In this document: positions 45,179 to 54,773 of the stretch, one piece after another
Numbering within the stretch: the first letter of the stretch is position 1
Layout: the number at the start of each line of letters is the position of its first letter
Assembly: GCA_013373375.1 (NCBI GenBank)
Contig: JABXHY010000025.1
Location: forward strand, 62,001-126,000
DNA: 64,000 bases
Direction of reading: 5' to 3'
Source of the DNA: Gammaproteobacteria bacterium
Lineage (GTDB): Bacteria > Pseudomonadota > Gammaproteobacteria > Enterobacterales > Kangiellaceae
The notes under the pieces: generated by a model
Databases searched by the model: none
What the model was told of the DNA's origin: nothing
Seen by the model: the letters and a program-made list of their open reading frames with translations, nothing else
Translations under genes and position numbers: made by a program

Positions 45179-45916
45179 TTAAAACAATGACTTAAGCGTT
45201 TCAGCCAGCCATACAGGGTCATCTTGAGGTAGGTCGTGACCAGCCCAAGTGTGGAATATTACCTCTGTTTTGTAATGGGAAGCCAAGTTAACACTGCAAC
45301 GATAATCGACTAAACGGTCGCTTTTTGAGGAGATAATTGACACTTCTGGCATTTGATCTGCGGGAGCAGGTTTAAATTTGAATGCAGCCCATATTTGCCT
45401 CAATTGTGTAACCACCGAGACTGGGTGTCTGTTTTGAATGTCGACCCAACGCTTCAATAAACCCTCTGGCATAGGACGACGGTTACAAGTTAAATGATAG
45501 ATGGCGTTTTCTTTTATCGGCATGGACCAACGCGCCAGTGCACCCGGGTATTTCCAAACTTTATATACCAGAAGACGACGATAAAAGGTCGTTAATCGAC
45601 TGCTAGAGTTAACTGCAATTACTCTATTAAAAAGCTCTGGTCGTTGCTTCGCCCACGTTAATGCCAACATGCCTCCTAAAGAAAGTCCCAACACCACGGT
45701 CGTTCCGTCGAAAGACTGAGAAACTTGTTGCTCAAGAGGCTTAATATAATCATCAAGATTTAAGGGTGCTGATTGTTGATAAAGGATTCCTGCTCCCGGA
45801 ATATCAGGTGTTTCAATTATCCAGTCAGGTAAAGTCTTATGTAATGCTTCCAGTAATGGTTGCCAGTGAAGCTGGTCTCGACCTAAACCACGCAGCAAAA
45901 TTAATCGATAAGACAC
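45179..45916 (-). CDS. Alpha/beta hydrolase (BioH-like fold)
   Basis: A 245-residue alpha/beta hydrolase with the oxyanion segment LLRGLGRDQLHW, the nucleophile elbow GLSLGG (Ser79), an acid residue in SSKSDRLVD and the late His in AGHDLPQDDP. The layout resembles BioH/proline iminopeptidase-type single-domain hydrolases. No signal peptide. It follows the M14-like gene by 3 bp and is probably co-translated with it. The substrate is unknown. Confidence 0.85.
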   Translation of the reverse strand: MSYRLILLRGLGRDQLHWQPLLEALHKTLPDWIIETPDIPGAGILYQQSAPLNLDDYIKPLEQQVSQSFDGTTVVLGLSLGGMLALTWAKQRPELFNRVIAVNSSSRLTTFYRRLLVYKVWKYPGALARWSMPIKENAIYHLTCNRRPMPEGLLKRWVDIQNRHPVSVVTQLRQIWAAFKFKPAPADQMPEVSIISSKSDRLVDYRCSVNLASHYKTEVIFHTWAGHDLPQDDPVWLAETLKSLF

Positions 45917-45919
45917 TCT

Positions 45920-46954
45920 CTACCCCAAATCATTTCGATACCACAAACTGTGCGCCATTTGTTGTAATTTTTCCACCTGCAAACCTGTTGGTAACCAATT
46001 TTTATAGCTATGAGTGGCATGTCTTAAAAAATCCATTAACGGTAGATGCCTTCGCAAAGCTCGTCGCTTTCTATGAGGCACCAAAGGATTAAACAAACCT
46101 TCTAACCTTAACATTTGCAAAGGTCGTTTTCTCACCCAATTCCATGAACCCATTTCGAGAGTTAACGGTAAAAATGTATTGCCGTTTCTGCCAAACTTTT
46201 TATAAAAATAGTCCCACAGGTCACCATGTGTCATGTAGTGATTTGATTGCGGCTCAAAAATATATTGATGATTCGGATAACTACTTTCCCATAAAAGTTT
46301 CAGCGCGATAATTGGAGCGATATCTTTCATTGGTCGACGTCTGTACGCGTAAGGAAACCATATGCGATCGTGCATACCAAACCCTGAGTGACAGTCAATT
46401 GAAAGTGTAAAAGGTGAACGCCTGGTGATCGCAGCGATTTCTTCTTGCAAAGCCAAGCTTTCTGGTTCCAACTGTTGCTTGCTGCCTCTGAACCATGGCA
46501 ACCACTTTGAAAAACGCTGACCACTAACCAATAAAGAACCATCTTCTGATTCAATCGGCGAGTTTCTCATTAAGTCGACTTTATTGCCATTTCCTCGTCG
46601 ATTTAACATCATCCCGACAGGGTTCACGATGGGTATTAACGTAATGTTTATTTCAGCGAGTCCCTGCTGTAAAGATCGCTCCCACTTCAAACGCTCTAAC
46701 CATACCTTAAGCTGAGCGATAACCACTTGAGCGCCGATGCGTTCAATTCCGTGAATACCACCAACCAAAATTAAACTCGGTTTGCCTTCACGCATATCAC
46801 CAAGATCGATCGCGTAAATAGGTAAACGATAATCTCCGCACTCCACTTGCTGGATAATTCGAGTATGGCAAGGCACTTGAGTTGCTTTAGTTATTCGCTC
46901 TAACTCAACCAACTCTGGCAATCTTTGCTTTACTTCATCGTATTTTGAAATCAA
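45920..46954 (-). CDS. M14 family zinc carboxypeptidase-like protein
   Basis: A 344-residue metallopeptidase of the M14/succinylglutamate-desuccinylase fold. Zinc ligands are H68 and E71 (GGIHGIE) and H189 (DCHSGFG). NPVGMMLNRRGNGNKVDLMRNSP (about 111-133, in two parts) and the catalytic Glu267 (LTLEMGSW) complete the site. The start is a TTG at 46954 with no in-frame ATG nearby until residue 54. No signal peptide is seen. It is followed by an alpha/beta hydrolase 3 bp away. A peptide- or amidohydrolase working in a pair with that enzyme is a reasonable inference. Confidence 0.85.
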   Translation of the reverse strand: MISKYDEVKQRLPELVELERITKATQVPCHTRIIQQVECGDYRLPIYAIDLGDMREGKPSLILVGGIHGIERIGAQVVIAQLKVWLERLKWERSLQQGLAEINITLIPIVNPVGMMLNRRGNGNKVDLMRNSPIESEDGSLLVSGQRFSKWLPWFRGSKQQLEPESLALQEEIAAITRRSPFTLSIDCHSGFGMHDRIWFPYAYRRRPMKDIAPIIALKLLWESSYPNHQYIFEPQSNHYMTHGDLWDYFYKKFGRNGNTFLPLTLEMGSWNWVRKRPLQMLRLEGLFNPLVPHRKRRALRRHLPLMDFLRHATHSYKNWLPTGLQVEKLQQMAHSLWYRNDLG

Positions 46955-47107
46955 ATAGTTTGCTATCTTTATAGCGGTCCGTATGCAGAGTGTAGCGTCT
47001 TCTGAAACTCGGAATTATGAAAGTATTATGACAGAGAGACTTTCAATATTTGTAACAAGCTTTGATAACAGACGTCTTATCTCAACAAAGATTAAAAAGG
47101 AAGCCAT

Positions 47108-47461
47108 ATGAAAGTTCTCATCACCATTTTAAGTATCGTTTTTATTGCGTCAGGATCAGCAAAATTATTTGCTCTTGATTTCGAATTACAGGCATTTGAA
47201 CGATGGGGATATGATATTTGGTTTATGTATTTTATTGGTGCTGCTGAAGTCGCAGGTGGCATCGCGCTACATATTAGACAATTGAAGTTTTTAGCGGCTC
47301 CCGCATTAACGTTACTGATGCTAGGCGCCCTTTACACCCATTTTAACTTTAATGAATGGCCGATGCTTTTTCTTGCTTTAACGATTACTGCAATATCTGC
47401 ATTTGTTAGTTATCGGTTAATCATAGAGTTTTTAATTTCCAAAAGAAAAGCCGTCGAGTGA
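47108..47461 (+). CDS. DoxX-like family membrane protein
   Basis: A 117-residue membrane protein with four hydrophobic segments. The start VLITILSIVFIASGSAKLFA and the central FIGAAEVAGGIALHI are typical of DoxX-like (DoxX_2) proteins. The terminator hairpin includes its last codons. A ribosome site AAGGAAG precedes the ATG. Function is not established for this family. Confidence 0.85.
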   Translation: MKVLITILSIVFIASGSAKLFALDFELQAFERWGYDIWFMYFIGAAEVAGGIALHIRQLKFLAAPALTLLMLGALYTHFNFNEWPMLFLALTITAISAFVSYRLIIEFLISKRKAVE

Positions 47462-47474
47462 TATCGACGGCTTT
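47447..47474. terminator. Bidirectional terminator after the DoxX-like gene
   Basis: AAAGCCGTCGA and TCGACGGCTTT form a perfect 11-bp stem with a 6-nt loop. It overlaps the end of the DoxX-like gene and serves the minus-strand metzincin gene as well. Confidence 0.9.
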
Positions 47475-47500
47475 ATTTAACAAGTTAACTTAAATCTTTA

Positions 47501-49060
47501 TTAAGGAACTCGTTTAACACCATTTCCTGACTTACCGTCAACAATGTACATGCTCAGCTGATAATCACCAACTCTTAATACACCATTACCCGTTTCTTCA
47601 AGAGGGAATAAAATAGGTGAACTATCTGGATTGTAGCCAAAACTAACAAAGTTAGGAGCTGATACTTCCAGTACATAATCACCATTATTGTTTAACGGCG
47701 CGTCAATTAAAAACGCATCAAAGCCTTCAAAATTTTGAAAGTTCTGAGCCACTAATGAGCGAGTACCATCTGCATTGATATAAAACAATTGAATCGCTCC
47801 AATGACAGGTGAACCAACCGCGACGTCAAAACCATTGAACTCAGCACTCAATACCTCACCTGCTTTAGCAGTAAAGCGATACTGATCAACTTCATTAAAT
47901 TCACTAATCACACCGCGAAGCAGTGCTTCTCGAATATCAAGCTGACCGTCAGCATTATCGCCTTCAATCAAAGTATTCGGCGCAACAACTTTGCGCAGTT
48001 GTACTTTTTTACCACGAACCGAATCTTCAGAAATGACTCTGCCTCGTTCTGCAGCAGCCAATTTAATTACTGAACGCTCCGAAAAGAATCGATCCCTTGC
48101 CGTACTGTCGGTTAGGCCGCTTCCTACACTCGCACCAGATGCCATGGTATGAAGAATGGCTTCGTCACCTTCTTGTAAACCATCAAACACTGGGAAAAAT
48201 GCGTCTGCATTTGGAACGCCAGTCGATGGAAGACCACTACCGGGCGAGCCAAAAGAGTCGTGATGTCGTAAACCTAAATTATGGCCTAACTCATGTGCTC
48301 CAGTATTAGAAGCTTGCGCGACAATTGCCTTCGAAAGTGTCGCCGCAACATCTCCATTTTCAACTGGTAAACCAGAGAAGTTACTCAACAATCCGCCAGT
48401 TGGATCTAACTGCGCTAACACTGTCCATAAACTTGCATCAACAAAAGCAGAGTCATTGCGATTAACGTTATTAATATCGATTGCTTGTGCTAACCCAAAC
48501 AGAATGCCTCCGCCAAAATTAATACATAGACGGTCGTCTAGTTGGCATTCAAAGTTCAACGTTGAAAAGTCACCTGCAACCGGCATAGTTTGAGTGAAGC
48601 TGATATTAAAGCCTTCGTAGTCGGCTTCAAGATTTGTTTGTATTGCGTCTCTTTCTTGTTGCGAATATTGATAACTCACAAAAGTCCATGGCGTGTTACC
48701 AGAAACGACCGCAGGAAAAGTAGCAAAACGTTGCTCGAAATTTAAATACACGACCTGAGTGTCGTTATTTCCTTGTCCTATTGCCAAACCCTGATCTTTT
48801 GCTACTTTACCAGAATCAGCGTTTGCCGAAGAGCCTGTGGTAACTCCATGGTCGCCAGCTGAAGCATCAGCCAATATTGAAGCAAACTGCTCGGTAGTCA
48901 TTGCTCGACGATCGTCGCACTTGCTGTCACCACAATCATTCGTGATGACTGGTAATTTCTCGAGGTTCAATACACTCTCAGGTACAGAGTTCGCCATTAA
49001 AGGCGAAGCAGCGAACATTGCTGCTAGAACCAAAGGTTTATTCCAATTAGATTTCATCAT
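47501..49060 (-). CDS. Secreted metzincin-type zinc metalloprotease with PPC domain
   Basis: A 519-residue exported metalloprotease. A signal peptide ends around LMANS. The zinc site HELGHNLGLRH (256-266) is the full metzincin motif HExxHxxGxxH, with a possible Met-turn at M306 (LHTMASG). The C-terminal 140 residues (about 370-519) form a PPC-type beta domain with DQYRFTAKAGEVLSAEF and GDYVLEVSAPNF. Unlike the two larger proteases it lacks a GlyGly-CTERM tail. The protease subfamily (M10/M12-like) is uncertain. Two early Cys (NDCGDSKC) may form a disulfide. Confidence 0.88.
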   Translation of the reverse strand: MMKSNWNKPLVLAAMFAASPLMANSVPESVLNLEKLPVITNDCGDSKCDDRRAMTTEQFASILADASAGDHGVTTGSSANADSGKVAKDQGLAIGQGNNDTQVVYLNFEQRFATFPAVVSGNTPWTFVSYQYSQQERDAIQTNLEADYEGFNISFTQTMPVAGDFSTLNFECQLDDRLCINFGGGILFGLAQAIDINNVNRNDSAFVDASLWTVLAQLDPTGGLLSNFSGLPVENGDVAATLSKAIVAQASNTGAHELGHNLGLRHHDSFGSPGSGLPSTGVPNADAFFPVFDGLQEGDEAILHTMASGASVGSGLTDSTARDRFFSERSVIKLAAAERGRVISEDSVRGKKVQLRKVVAPNTLIEGDNADGQLDIREALLRGVISEFNEVDQYRFTAKAGEVLSAEFNGFDVAVGSPVIGAIQLFYINADGTRSLVAQNFQNFEGFDAFLIDAPLNNNGDYVLEVSAPNFVSFGYNPDSSPILFPLEETGNGVLRVGDYQLSMYIVDGKSGNGVKRVP

Positions 49061-49272
49061 TACTCCCTATCTTTGTTTGAGATTCCGGTGCAATACTACC
49101 GATTTCACATGTAAAAATTGAGATCTTTTATTGGTAATATTCACACTCAATCCATATCTCTTGCTGAAACATTTAGCCATTATTGAGACACTTATTTGTA
49201 TTTTCATGTAACACTTGAATCCCGACACTTAAGAAAAATTAACAACGCACATACTTTGTAGAGAGAAATCAA

Positions 49273-50022
49273 ATGCTCAAATTTTTAATTAAATTTTTAT
49301 TTCTTAGTTTCCTAGTATATTTTTGCAATACACTTGCTGCAGAGGACACTCACATTGATGTACGAGTTTTATCGAAAGATGCGAAATTTATTGGTAATAA
49401 AACGGGAACCATGAAAGTAAACATCATCGATATTGAAACAAATAAGACTCTTGCATCAGGAAACATTGAGGGCGGCACTGGTGATACTAAAACAATAATG
49501 AAAACACCAAAAACTCGCAACTCAGGTATAGCAACTGCTGGAGCTGCGAAATACAGTGCAACATTAAAATTAAATAAAGCCAGGAAGGTACGTATTGAAG
49601 CAATCGGGCCACTGGATCTTGGGGAGCGCAGTTTAACTGCGAGTACCGAAATTTGGCTGCTCCCAGGAAAACACATGACCCATCAAGATGGCGTTGTCTT
49701 ATTACTAACAGGCTTTCTTATCAATGCCGAATCAGAAGTCATTAAAGGAAATCTAAAAGTTGCCGCAACAGTCACTATGCTGTGCGGTTGCCCGATAGAA
49801 CCTGAGGGTCTGTGGGATGCCAACCAATATCAAATAACCGCTGAACTATGGAAAGATGAAGAGAAAATTAGAGAATTACCGCTAAATTTTCTAGAAACAA
49901 GCCAATTTGAGGGAAATTTCAAAAAAGTTGACCCTGGCACCTATAAGCTGGGTATTAGCGCCTACGATCCTATTAGCCTAAATACCGGATACCAGGAAAT
50001 AGACTTAAAAGTTTCCCAGTAA
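49273..50022 (+). CDS. Exported protein of unknown function
   Basis: A 249-residue protein with a signal peptide ending near NTLAAED. The rest is mainly beta-strand, in two halves that may be beta-sandwich domains, with an odd cysteine pair in TMLCGCPIEPEGLWDANQY. I recognise no family. The Cys-Gly-Cys followed by Pro could be a redox or metal site. It stands alone, divergent from the metzincin gene. Confidence 0.7.
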   Translation: MLKFLIKFLFLSFLVYFCNTLAAEDTHIDVRVLSKDAKFIGNKTGTMKVNIIDIETNKTLASGNIEGGTGDTKTIMKTPKTRNSGIATAGAAKYSATLKLNKARKVRIEAIGPLDLGERSLTASTEIWLLPGKHMTHQDGVVLLLTGFLINAESEVIKGNLKVAATVTMLCGCPIEPEGLWDANQYQITAELWKDEEKIRELPLNFLETSQFEGNFKKVDPGTYKLGISAYDPISLNTGYQEIDLKVSQ

Positions 50023-50268
50023 AGGTTATCAACTGATTACTTATTGTACAGAAAACCAATAAAATAACAAAAGACACTCACTTGTCAGACCAGAAAAACA
50101 AAGAAATGGCTGCTAATTAACGCTAAAATGCAGCCAAGTTCACAAAGTTAAGCTTATTTTCAGTAGACGCATTAGTTTATGTGCTGCACAATATCAAAAT
50201 AACTATTTTTTGTAATTTTCGCGCTTTTTAACGAAGTTTGCGATTTAATCGAGAAAGTTAACGGCAAA

Positions 50269-50715
50269 ATGCGATTTTTACTTCTAAACGGTCCCAACCT
50301 TAATTTACTTGGAACGCGAGAACCCAGTATTTACGGCTCGGAAACATTAGAAGAAATAGAAAATCATACCCAAGCCCTTCTGGGAAAGGCAGGCATCACT
50401 TTGGAGTGTTTTCAAAGCAATGCTGAGCATGAGTTAATTAATAAGATTCACCAAGCTAAACAGGATTCAGTGGATTATATTTTATTTAACCCTGCAGCCT
50501 ATACACACACCAGCATCGCTTTACGGGACGCATTAATTGCTGTGGAAATACCATTTACCGAAATTCATCTGAGTGATCCCAAGTCGCGCGAAGAATTTCG
50601 ACATCGCTCTTTCTTTTCAGATATTGCTGTTGAAGTGGTGTCAGGTTTAGGAGCAAACAGCTATTACACTGCAGTGGAACACGCAGTAAAAACAATAAAA
50701 GAACAAAACACTTAA
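50269..50715 (+). CDS. aroQ: Type II 3-dehydroquinate dehydratase
   Basis: AroQ converts 3-dehydroquinate to 3-dehydroshikimate in the shikimate pathway. The 148-residue protein has NGPNLNLLGTREPSIYG (R17, Y22), FNPAAYTHTSIALRDAL, and H100 in HLSDPKSREEFRHRSF. The usual SN that binds substrate in this HxSN motif is SD here (D103). It is followed 31 bp later by accB, a common linkage in gammaproteobacteria. Confidence 0.96.
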   Translation: MRFLLLNGPNLNLLGTREPSIYGSETLEEIENHTQALLGKAGITLECFQSNAEHELINKIHQAKQDSVDYILFNPAAYTHTSIALRDALIAVEIPFTEIHLSDPKSREEFRHRSFFSDIAVEVVSGLGANSYYTAVEHAVKTIKEQNT

Positions 50716-50746
50716 TACATTTAGCTCACACTAAAAGGTCATTATT

Positions 50747-51199
50747 ATGGATATTCGTAAAGTAAAAAAGCTCATTGAGTTGCTTGAAGAATCCGGCGTT
50801 TCCGAAATCGAAATTAAAGAAGGTGAGGAAAGCGTCCGAATCAGTCGAGCAAGCTCAGCTCCCGTTGCCTATGCTCACGCTCCAATGGCACCAGCCCCGG
50901 CACCGGTTGCACAAGCACATGCTGAAGTGCCGGCAACGCCGGCTGCCGCAAGTAACTTACCTTCAGGACAACCAGTTAAATCACCCATGGTAGGCACTTT
51001 CTATCGATCTCCTTCTCCTGGCGCAAAACCTTTCGTTGAAGTAGGCGACACCATTAATAAAGGTGACACGCTATGCATCGTTGAAGCAATGAAAATGATG
51101 AATCACATCGAGTCAGAAGTGTCCGGCACTGTTAAAGCCATTCTTGTGGACGATGCAGAACCTGTTGAGTTCGACGAAGTTCTTTTCATTGTCGAATAA
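50747..51199 (+). CDS. accB: Biotin carboxyl carrier protein
   Basis: AccB carries the biotin of acetyl-CoA carboxylase. The 150-residue protein has an N-terminal helical part, a Pro/Ala-rich linker (about 38-75) and a biotinyl domain with the biotinylated Lys116 in EAMKMMNH. It forms an operon with accC, which starts 32 bp downstream. aroQ is upstream on the same strand. Confidence 0.97.
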   Translation: MDIRKVKKLIELLEESGVSEIEIKEGEESVRISRASSAPVAYAHAPMAPAPAPVAQAHAEVPATPAAASNLPSGQPVKSPMVGTFYRSPSPGAKPFVEVGDTINKGDTLCIVEAMKMMNHIESEVSGTVKAILVDDAEPVEFDEVLFIVE

Positions 51200-51231
51200 T
51201 TTGCGCTAACTAAATTAACTTAGGTGGACTC

Positions 51232-52581
51232 ATGTTAGAAAAAGTCCTGATCGCTAACCGTGGTGAGATAGCTTTGCGCATTCTGCGCGCTTGCCGCGAG
51301 TTAGGCATTAAAACTGTGGCGGTGCATTCCACAGCAGATGAAAATTTAATGCACGTTAAATTGGCAGACGAATCGGTGTGTATCGGACCGCCGTCGCCTA
51401 TGCAAAGTTACTTGAATATTCCAGCAATTATTGCGGCTGCAGAAGTGACTGACGCAGTTGCTATTCACCCAGGATATGGATTTCTTGCTGAAAACGCGGA
51501 CTTCGCGGAACAAGTTGAAAAGTCAGGCTTTACTTTCATCGGACCTAAGGCAGATACCATTCGTCTGATGGGCGACAAAGTTTCTGCAATCAATGCAATG
51601 AAAAAAGCTGGCGTTCCATGTGTACCAGGCTCAGGTGGGCCACTAGGTGATGATGAAAAAGATAACCTGGCAATCGCCAAACGAATCGCTTACCCCGTGA
51701 TAATCAAAGCATCAGGCGGTGGTGGTGGTCGAGGCATGAGGGTTGTGCGACAAGAAAAAGATCTTATTTCATCCATATCATTGACCAAAAACGAAGCGAG
51801 AGCTGCTTTTGGCAATGATATGGTTTATATGGAAAAGTTTCTTGAAAACCCACGCCACGTTGAAATTCAAATTTTAGCCGACAATCACGGAAACGCGATT
51901 TATCTTGGTGAGCGCGATTGCTCAATGCAGCGTCGACATCAAAAAGTCGTTGAAGAAGCGCCTGCGCCGGGTATTACAGAAGAAATGAGACGTTACATCG
52001 GTGAGCGCTGTGTGCAAGCATGTAAAGAAATTGGCTATCGCGGTGCTGGAACCTTCGAGTTTTTGTATGAAAAAGGCGAGTTTTATTTCATTGAAATGAA
52101 TACGCGAGTACAAGTCGAGCATCCAGTAACTGAACTTATTTCTGGTGTGGATATCATCAAGGAGCAATTAAGAGTAGCTGAAGGTCAACCACTCTCGTTC
52201 AAGCAGGCTGATATCAATTTGAAAGGGCATTCCATCGAATGTCGAATCAATGCAGAAGATCCTGAAAGCTTTATTCCATCACCAGGCACAATAACTACTT
52301 ACCATGCTCCGGGTGGCCCTGGTGTGCGATGGGATTCGCATATCTATGCAGGTTACAAGGTGCCGCCCAATTATGATTCTATGATTGGAAAGTTGATTAC
52401 CTACGGTGAAACTCGCGAAGTCGCTATGGCACGTATGCAAATGGCGTTGGAAGAAGTTGTTATTGGAGGTATTAAAACCAATATCGAGTTACAAAAGCGG
52501 ATCATGGCCGACGAAAACTTCCATAAAGGTGGAACCAATATCCACTATTTAGAAAAGAAGTTAGAAAAAGAACGCTCTTAA
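51232..52581 (+). CDS. accC: Biotin carboxylase
   Basis: AccC carboxylates biotin of AccB with ATP and bicarbonate, the first half of fatty-acid initiation. The 449-residue protein has the [14 protein letters not shown] start, the ATP-grasp Gly-rich loop [28 protein letters not shown] and [14 protein letters not shown]. It ends at a strong terminator. The frequent partner prmA is not next to it here. Confidence 0.98.
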   Translation: MLEKVLIANRGEIALRILRACRELGIKTVAVHSTADENLMHVKLADESVCIGPPSPMQSYLNIPAIIAAAEVTDAVAIHPGYGFLAENADFAEQVEKSGFTFIGPKADTIRLMGDKVSAINAMKKAGVPCVPGSGGPLGDDEKDNLAIAKRIAYPVIIKASGGGGGRGMRVVRQEKDLISSISLTKNEARAAFGNDMVYMEKFLENPRHVEIQILADNHGNAIYLGERDCSMQRRHQKVVEEAPAPGITEEMRRYIGERCVQACKEIGYRGAGTFEFLYEKGEFYFIEMNTRVQVEHPVTELISGVDIIKEQLRVAEGQPLSFKQADINLKGHSIECRINAEDPESFIPSPGTITTYHAPGGPGVRWDSHIYAGYKVPPNYDSMIGKLITYGETREVAMARMQMALEEVVIGGIKTNIELQKRIMADENFHKGGTNIHYLEKKLEKERS

Positions 52582-52584
52582 AAA

Positions 52585-52613
52585 AGAAAAAGCCGTCTCA
52601 AACGGCTTTTTCT
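52585..52613 (+). terminator. accC terminator
   Basis: AGAAAAAGCCGT and ACGGCTTTTTCT form a perfect 12-bp stem with a 5-nt loop, ending in a T run, just after accC. Confidence 0.93.
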
Positions 52614-52680
52614 TTCTTCAACAATTCACTGTAAAATCACCAACCAAAAATTAAACATAATTTTTCCTCAAAGGATCAAC

Positions 52681-53631
52681 ATGAAAGCTCTAAGTGTCGT
52701 ACGCATTTTTGGTTTGGTGTTTTGTTTTCATTCCGTCATGCTTTTTGCCAATAACAATGAGGATAATGAAGAGTTATTAGCCAAAAAGTCACAACAAAAA
52801 CTTCTAGAAAAGACTCAAGATACTTCATTGGTTTACAATCGGATTAAAAGCGAACTCGACGCTTACGACAATACTTTCGCACTGATCCCTCATAAAATAA
52901 ATTATATTTTACCTTTTACTTATCAAGATTCACCAAACGAAAAGCCTTTTTCAGATAGCAATCGAACATTGATGCATTCTGAAGTTAAGTTCCAGGTAAG
53001 TTTCAAGGTTCCGGTTACTCGACAAACCTTATTTGAAAATAATGGCTATCTCTTTTTCGGTTACACCTCTCTTTCGGTCTGGCAAGCTTACAACACAGAC
53101 GAATCAAGCCCCTTTCGAGACACCAATCATGAAACCGAAGTAATGATGCTATTCACGTCCGAGCAAGAACTATTCGGGGCTAGAATACCGGCCTATACAC
53201 TTGGTTTTTCGCATCAAAGTAATGGGCAGCCCGATGGGTTATCGAGAAGTTGGAATCGTCTTTATATCGACATTTTAATGGAGTACGAAGACTTTTACTT
53301 AAGTTTTAAACCTTGGTGGAGAATTCCAGAACGTCAAAAAGAAGATGAGTTTGACGCGAAAGGCGATGACAATCCTGATATCGACGATTTTTACGGCTAT
53401 TTCGAAATGCACCTGTTCCGAAAAATTCACGATAATGAATTGTCAGTCATGCTGAGAAACAACTTACGCTCCGACAATAAAGGCGCCATTGAGTTAGGGT
53501 ACAGTTATCCATTTAGTACAAAAGTTCGTGGTTATGTGCAGCTGTTCCATGGCTATGGGGAGACATTAATCGATTATAATCACAAAAATACCCGACTTGG
53601 CGTGGGTATTATGCTCAATAATTTATTCTAA
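52681..53631 (+). CDS. pldA: Outer membrane phospholipase A
   Basis: PldA is a beta-barrel lipase in the outer membrane that removes mislocalised phospholipids. The 316-residue protein has a signal peptide, an N-terminal helical part, and the barrel with catalytic H178, S180 (HQSNG) and N192 (SRSWNRLY). PSRSW-like, GELGYSYP-like and the end LGVGIMLNNLF match the family. It is convergent with a lipoprotein gene one base away. Confidence 0.96.
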   Translation: MKALSVVRIFGLVFCFHSVMLFANNNEDNEELLAKKSQQKLLEKTQDTSLVYNRIKSELDAYDNTFALIPHKINYILPFTYQDSPNEKPFSDSNRTLMHSEVKFQVSFKVPVTRQTLFENNGYLFFGYTSLSVWQAYNTDESSPFRDTNHETEVMMLFTSEQELFGARIPAYTLGFSHQSNGQPDGLSRSWNRLYIDILMEYEDFYLSFKPWWRIPERQKEDEFDAKGDDNPDIDDFYGYFEMHLFRKIHDNELSVMLRNNLRSDNKGAIELGYSYPFSTKVRGYVQLFHGYGETLIDYNHKNTRLGVGIMLNNLF

Positions 53632-53632
53632 C

Positions 53633-54037
53633 TTACCAACGAGCCCAACTGGTCGGGTTTACGTACCAAGCACCTTCTTTTTGATGGAGGCTAATGGAGA
53701 GGATTCGTCTCTCGCCATTATTAAACTCAACTGAAATTCGAACGCGGGCTCGATCTTGATTAATGTAGGTGTCATCAATAGATATCAAAGATACGTCCCC
53801 GCGGCTTTTCCGAGTTTCTGATTTTCCAGTGGAGTCTTTATCACTGAATAACTTATGGTCTTCAGTCGCCTCGTAGTCTTTCGGTTCGACTAACTTTTTA
53901 AATAAGTTAACATCTGCATAATAAATTGCTTCTACGTAACCTTTTGCAACCACTTCTGGATCTGACTGATCGATTCCACATGCTGAAAGGAAGACTGAGA
54001 GTAGAAGAATAATCGTGATACGTTTTCTAGTTGGCAT
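53633..54037 (-). CDS. Lipoprotein, DUF4878-like
   Basis: A 134-residue lipoprotein: signal peptide with lipobox LSAC (Cys20). The mature part starts with DPEVVAKGYVEAIYYADVNLFKKLV and ends WYVNPTSWARW, the pattern of NTF2-like DUF4878 lipoproteins. A polar insertion (about 60-85) lies in the middle. The partner molecule is unknown. It is convergent with pldA. Confidence 0.78.
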   Translation of the reverse strand: MPTRKRITIILLLSVFLSACGIDQSDPEVVAKGYVEAIYYADVNLFKKLVEPKDYEATEDHKLFSDKDSTGKSETRKSRGDVSLISIDDTYINQDRARVRISVEFNNGERRILSISLHQKEGAWYVNPTSWARW

Positions 54038-54191
54038 ATTTCAACAATATTTATCTACAAATAAGTTTAATAATGGATTCACATCAGTATAGTCAATAAT
54101 TGATATGTTATGAGAATAATCTTAATATCTTTGCGATATCAAGAATCAGCGTTATCTTACAGAAAGTTTTAAAAAATAGAGCATTATAATA

Positions 54192-54749
54192 ATGAGAAAA
54201 GATTTCGGACTAATTTACGCAGTGGTGTTTTCTATCACAGTGTTTTGCGGACTCGCCAATAAAGTAATGGCCAAAGAACCCGACCCAAGCCGTGAAAAAC
54301 TTGTGTACATAATGCCAGAAAATAAAGGCTGGCAAATTGTTGAGCAGTGCACTCGGTCAGTTTACTACCCAGATGTCTTTTGGCGAGTAACTGAAGCACA
54401 GGTTCAGGCGATTGAGAAAAAGCTAGCCAAACATATTGAGAAGCTTAAAAGTACCAATATTGGCTTTATACCGGAATCTCTCGATAATTATAAACGACAA
54501 TACATAGGGTTTGATCTTGATGGAGAGTCATTTTTTTACGGAAATTTTTTTCCCAAAAACATCGATCTAGAAGTCGATCCAACCCGCACAGGTGTTGTGA
54601 GTTGCCGAGGTGACCAGCGTTATTGGGGAATGGTATTTAGTATCGATAATTTTAAATTCGTTAATATTGAACGAAACGATAAGTTGGTGAAACCCAAAGG
54701 CGCAATCGACCCTCGCGTGTTCGAAGAAGATCCCGAGCCAGAAAGGTAA
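54192..54749 (+). CDS. Exported protein of unknown function
   Basis: A 185-residue protein with a signal peptide ending at VMA. The mature part contains two cysteines (EQCTRSVY and VSCRGDQRYWG), and a helical stretch RVTEAQVQAIEKKLAKHIEKL. It ends in an acidic tail. I recognise no family. It stands alone between a lipoprotein gene and the metal permease gene. Confidence 0.7.
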   Translation: MRKDFGLIYAVVFSITVFCGLANKVMAKEPDPSREKLVYIMPENKGWQIVEQCTRSVYYPDVFWRVTEAQVQAIEKKLAKHIEKLKSTNIGFIPESLDNYKRQYIGFDLDGESFFYGNFFPKNIDLEVDPTRTGVVSCRGDQRYWGMVFSIDNFKFVNIERNDKLVKPKGAIDPRVFEEDPEPER

Positions 54750-54773
54750 TATCTTATTTTAAGTCACCTTTAA

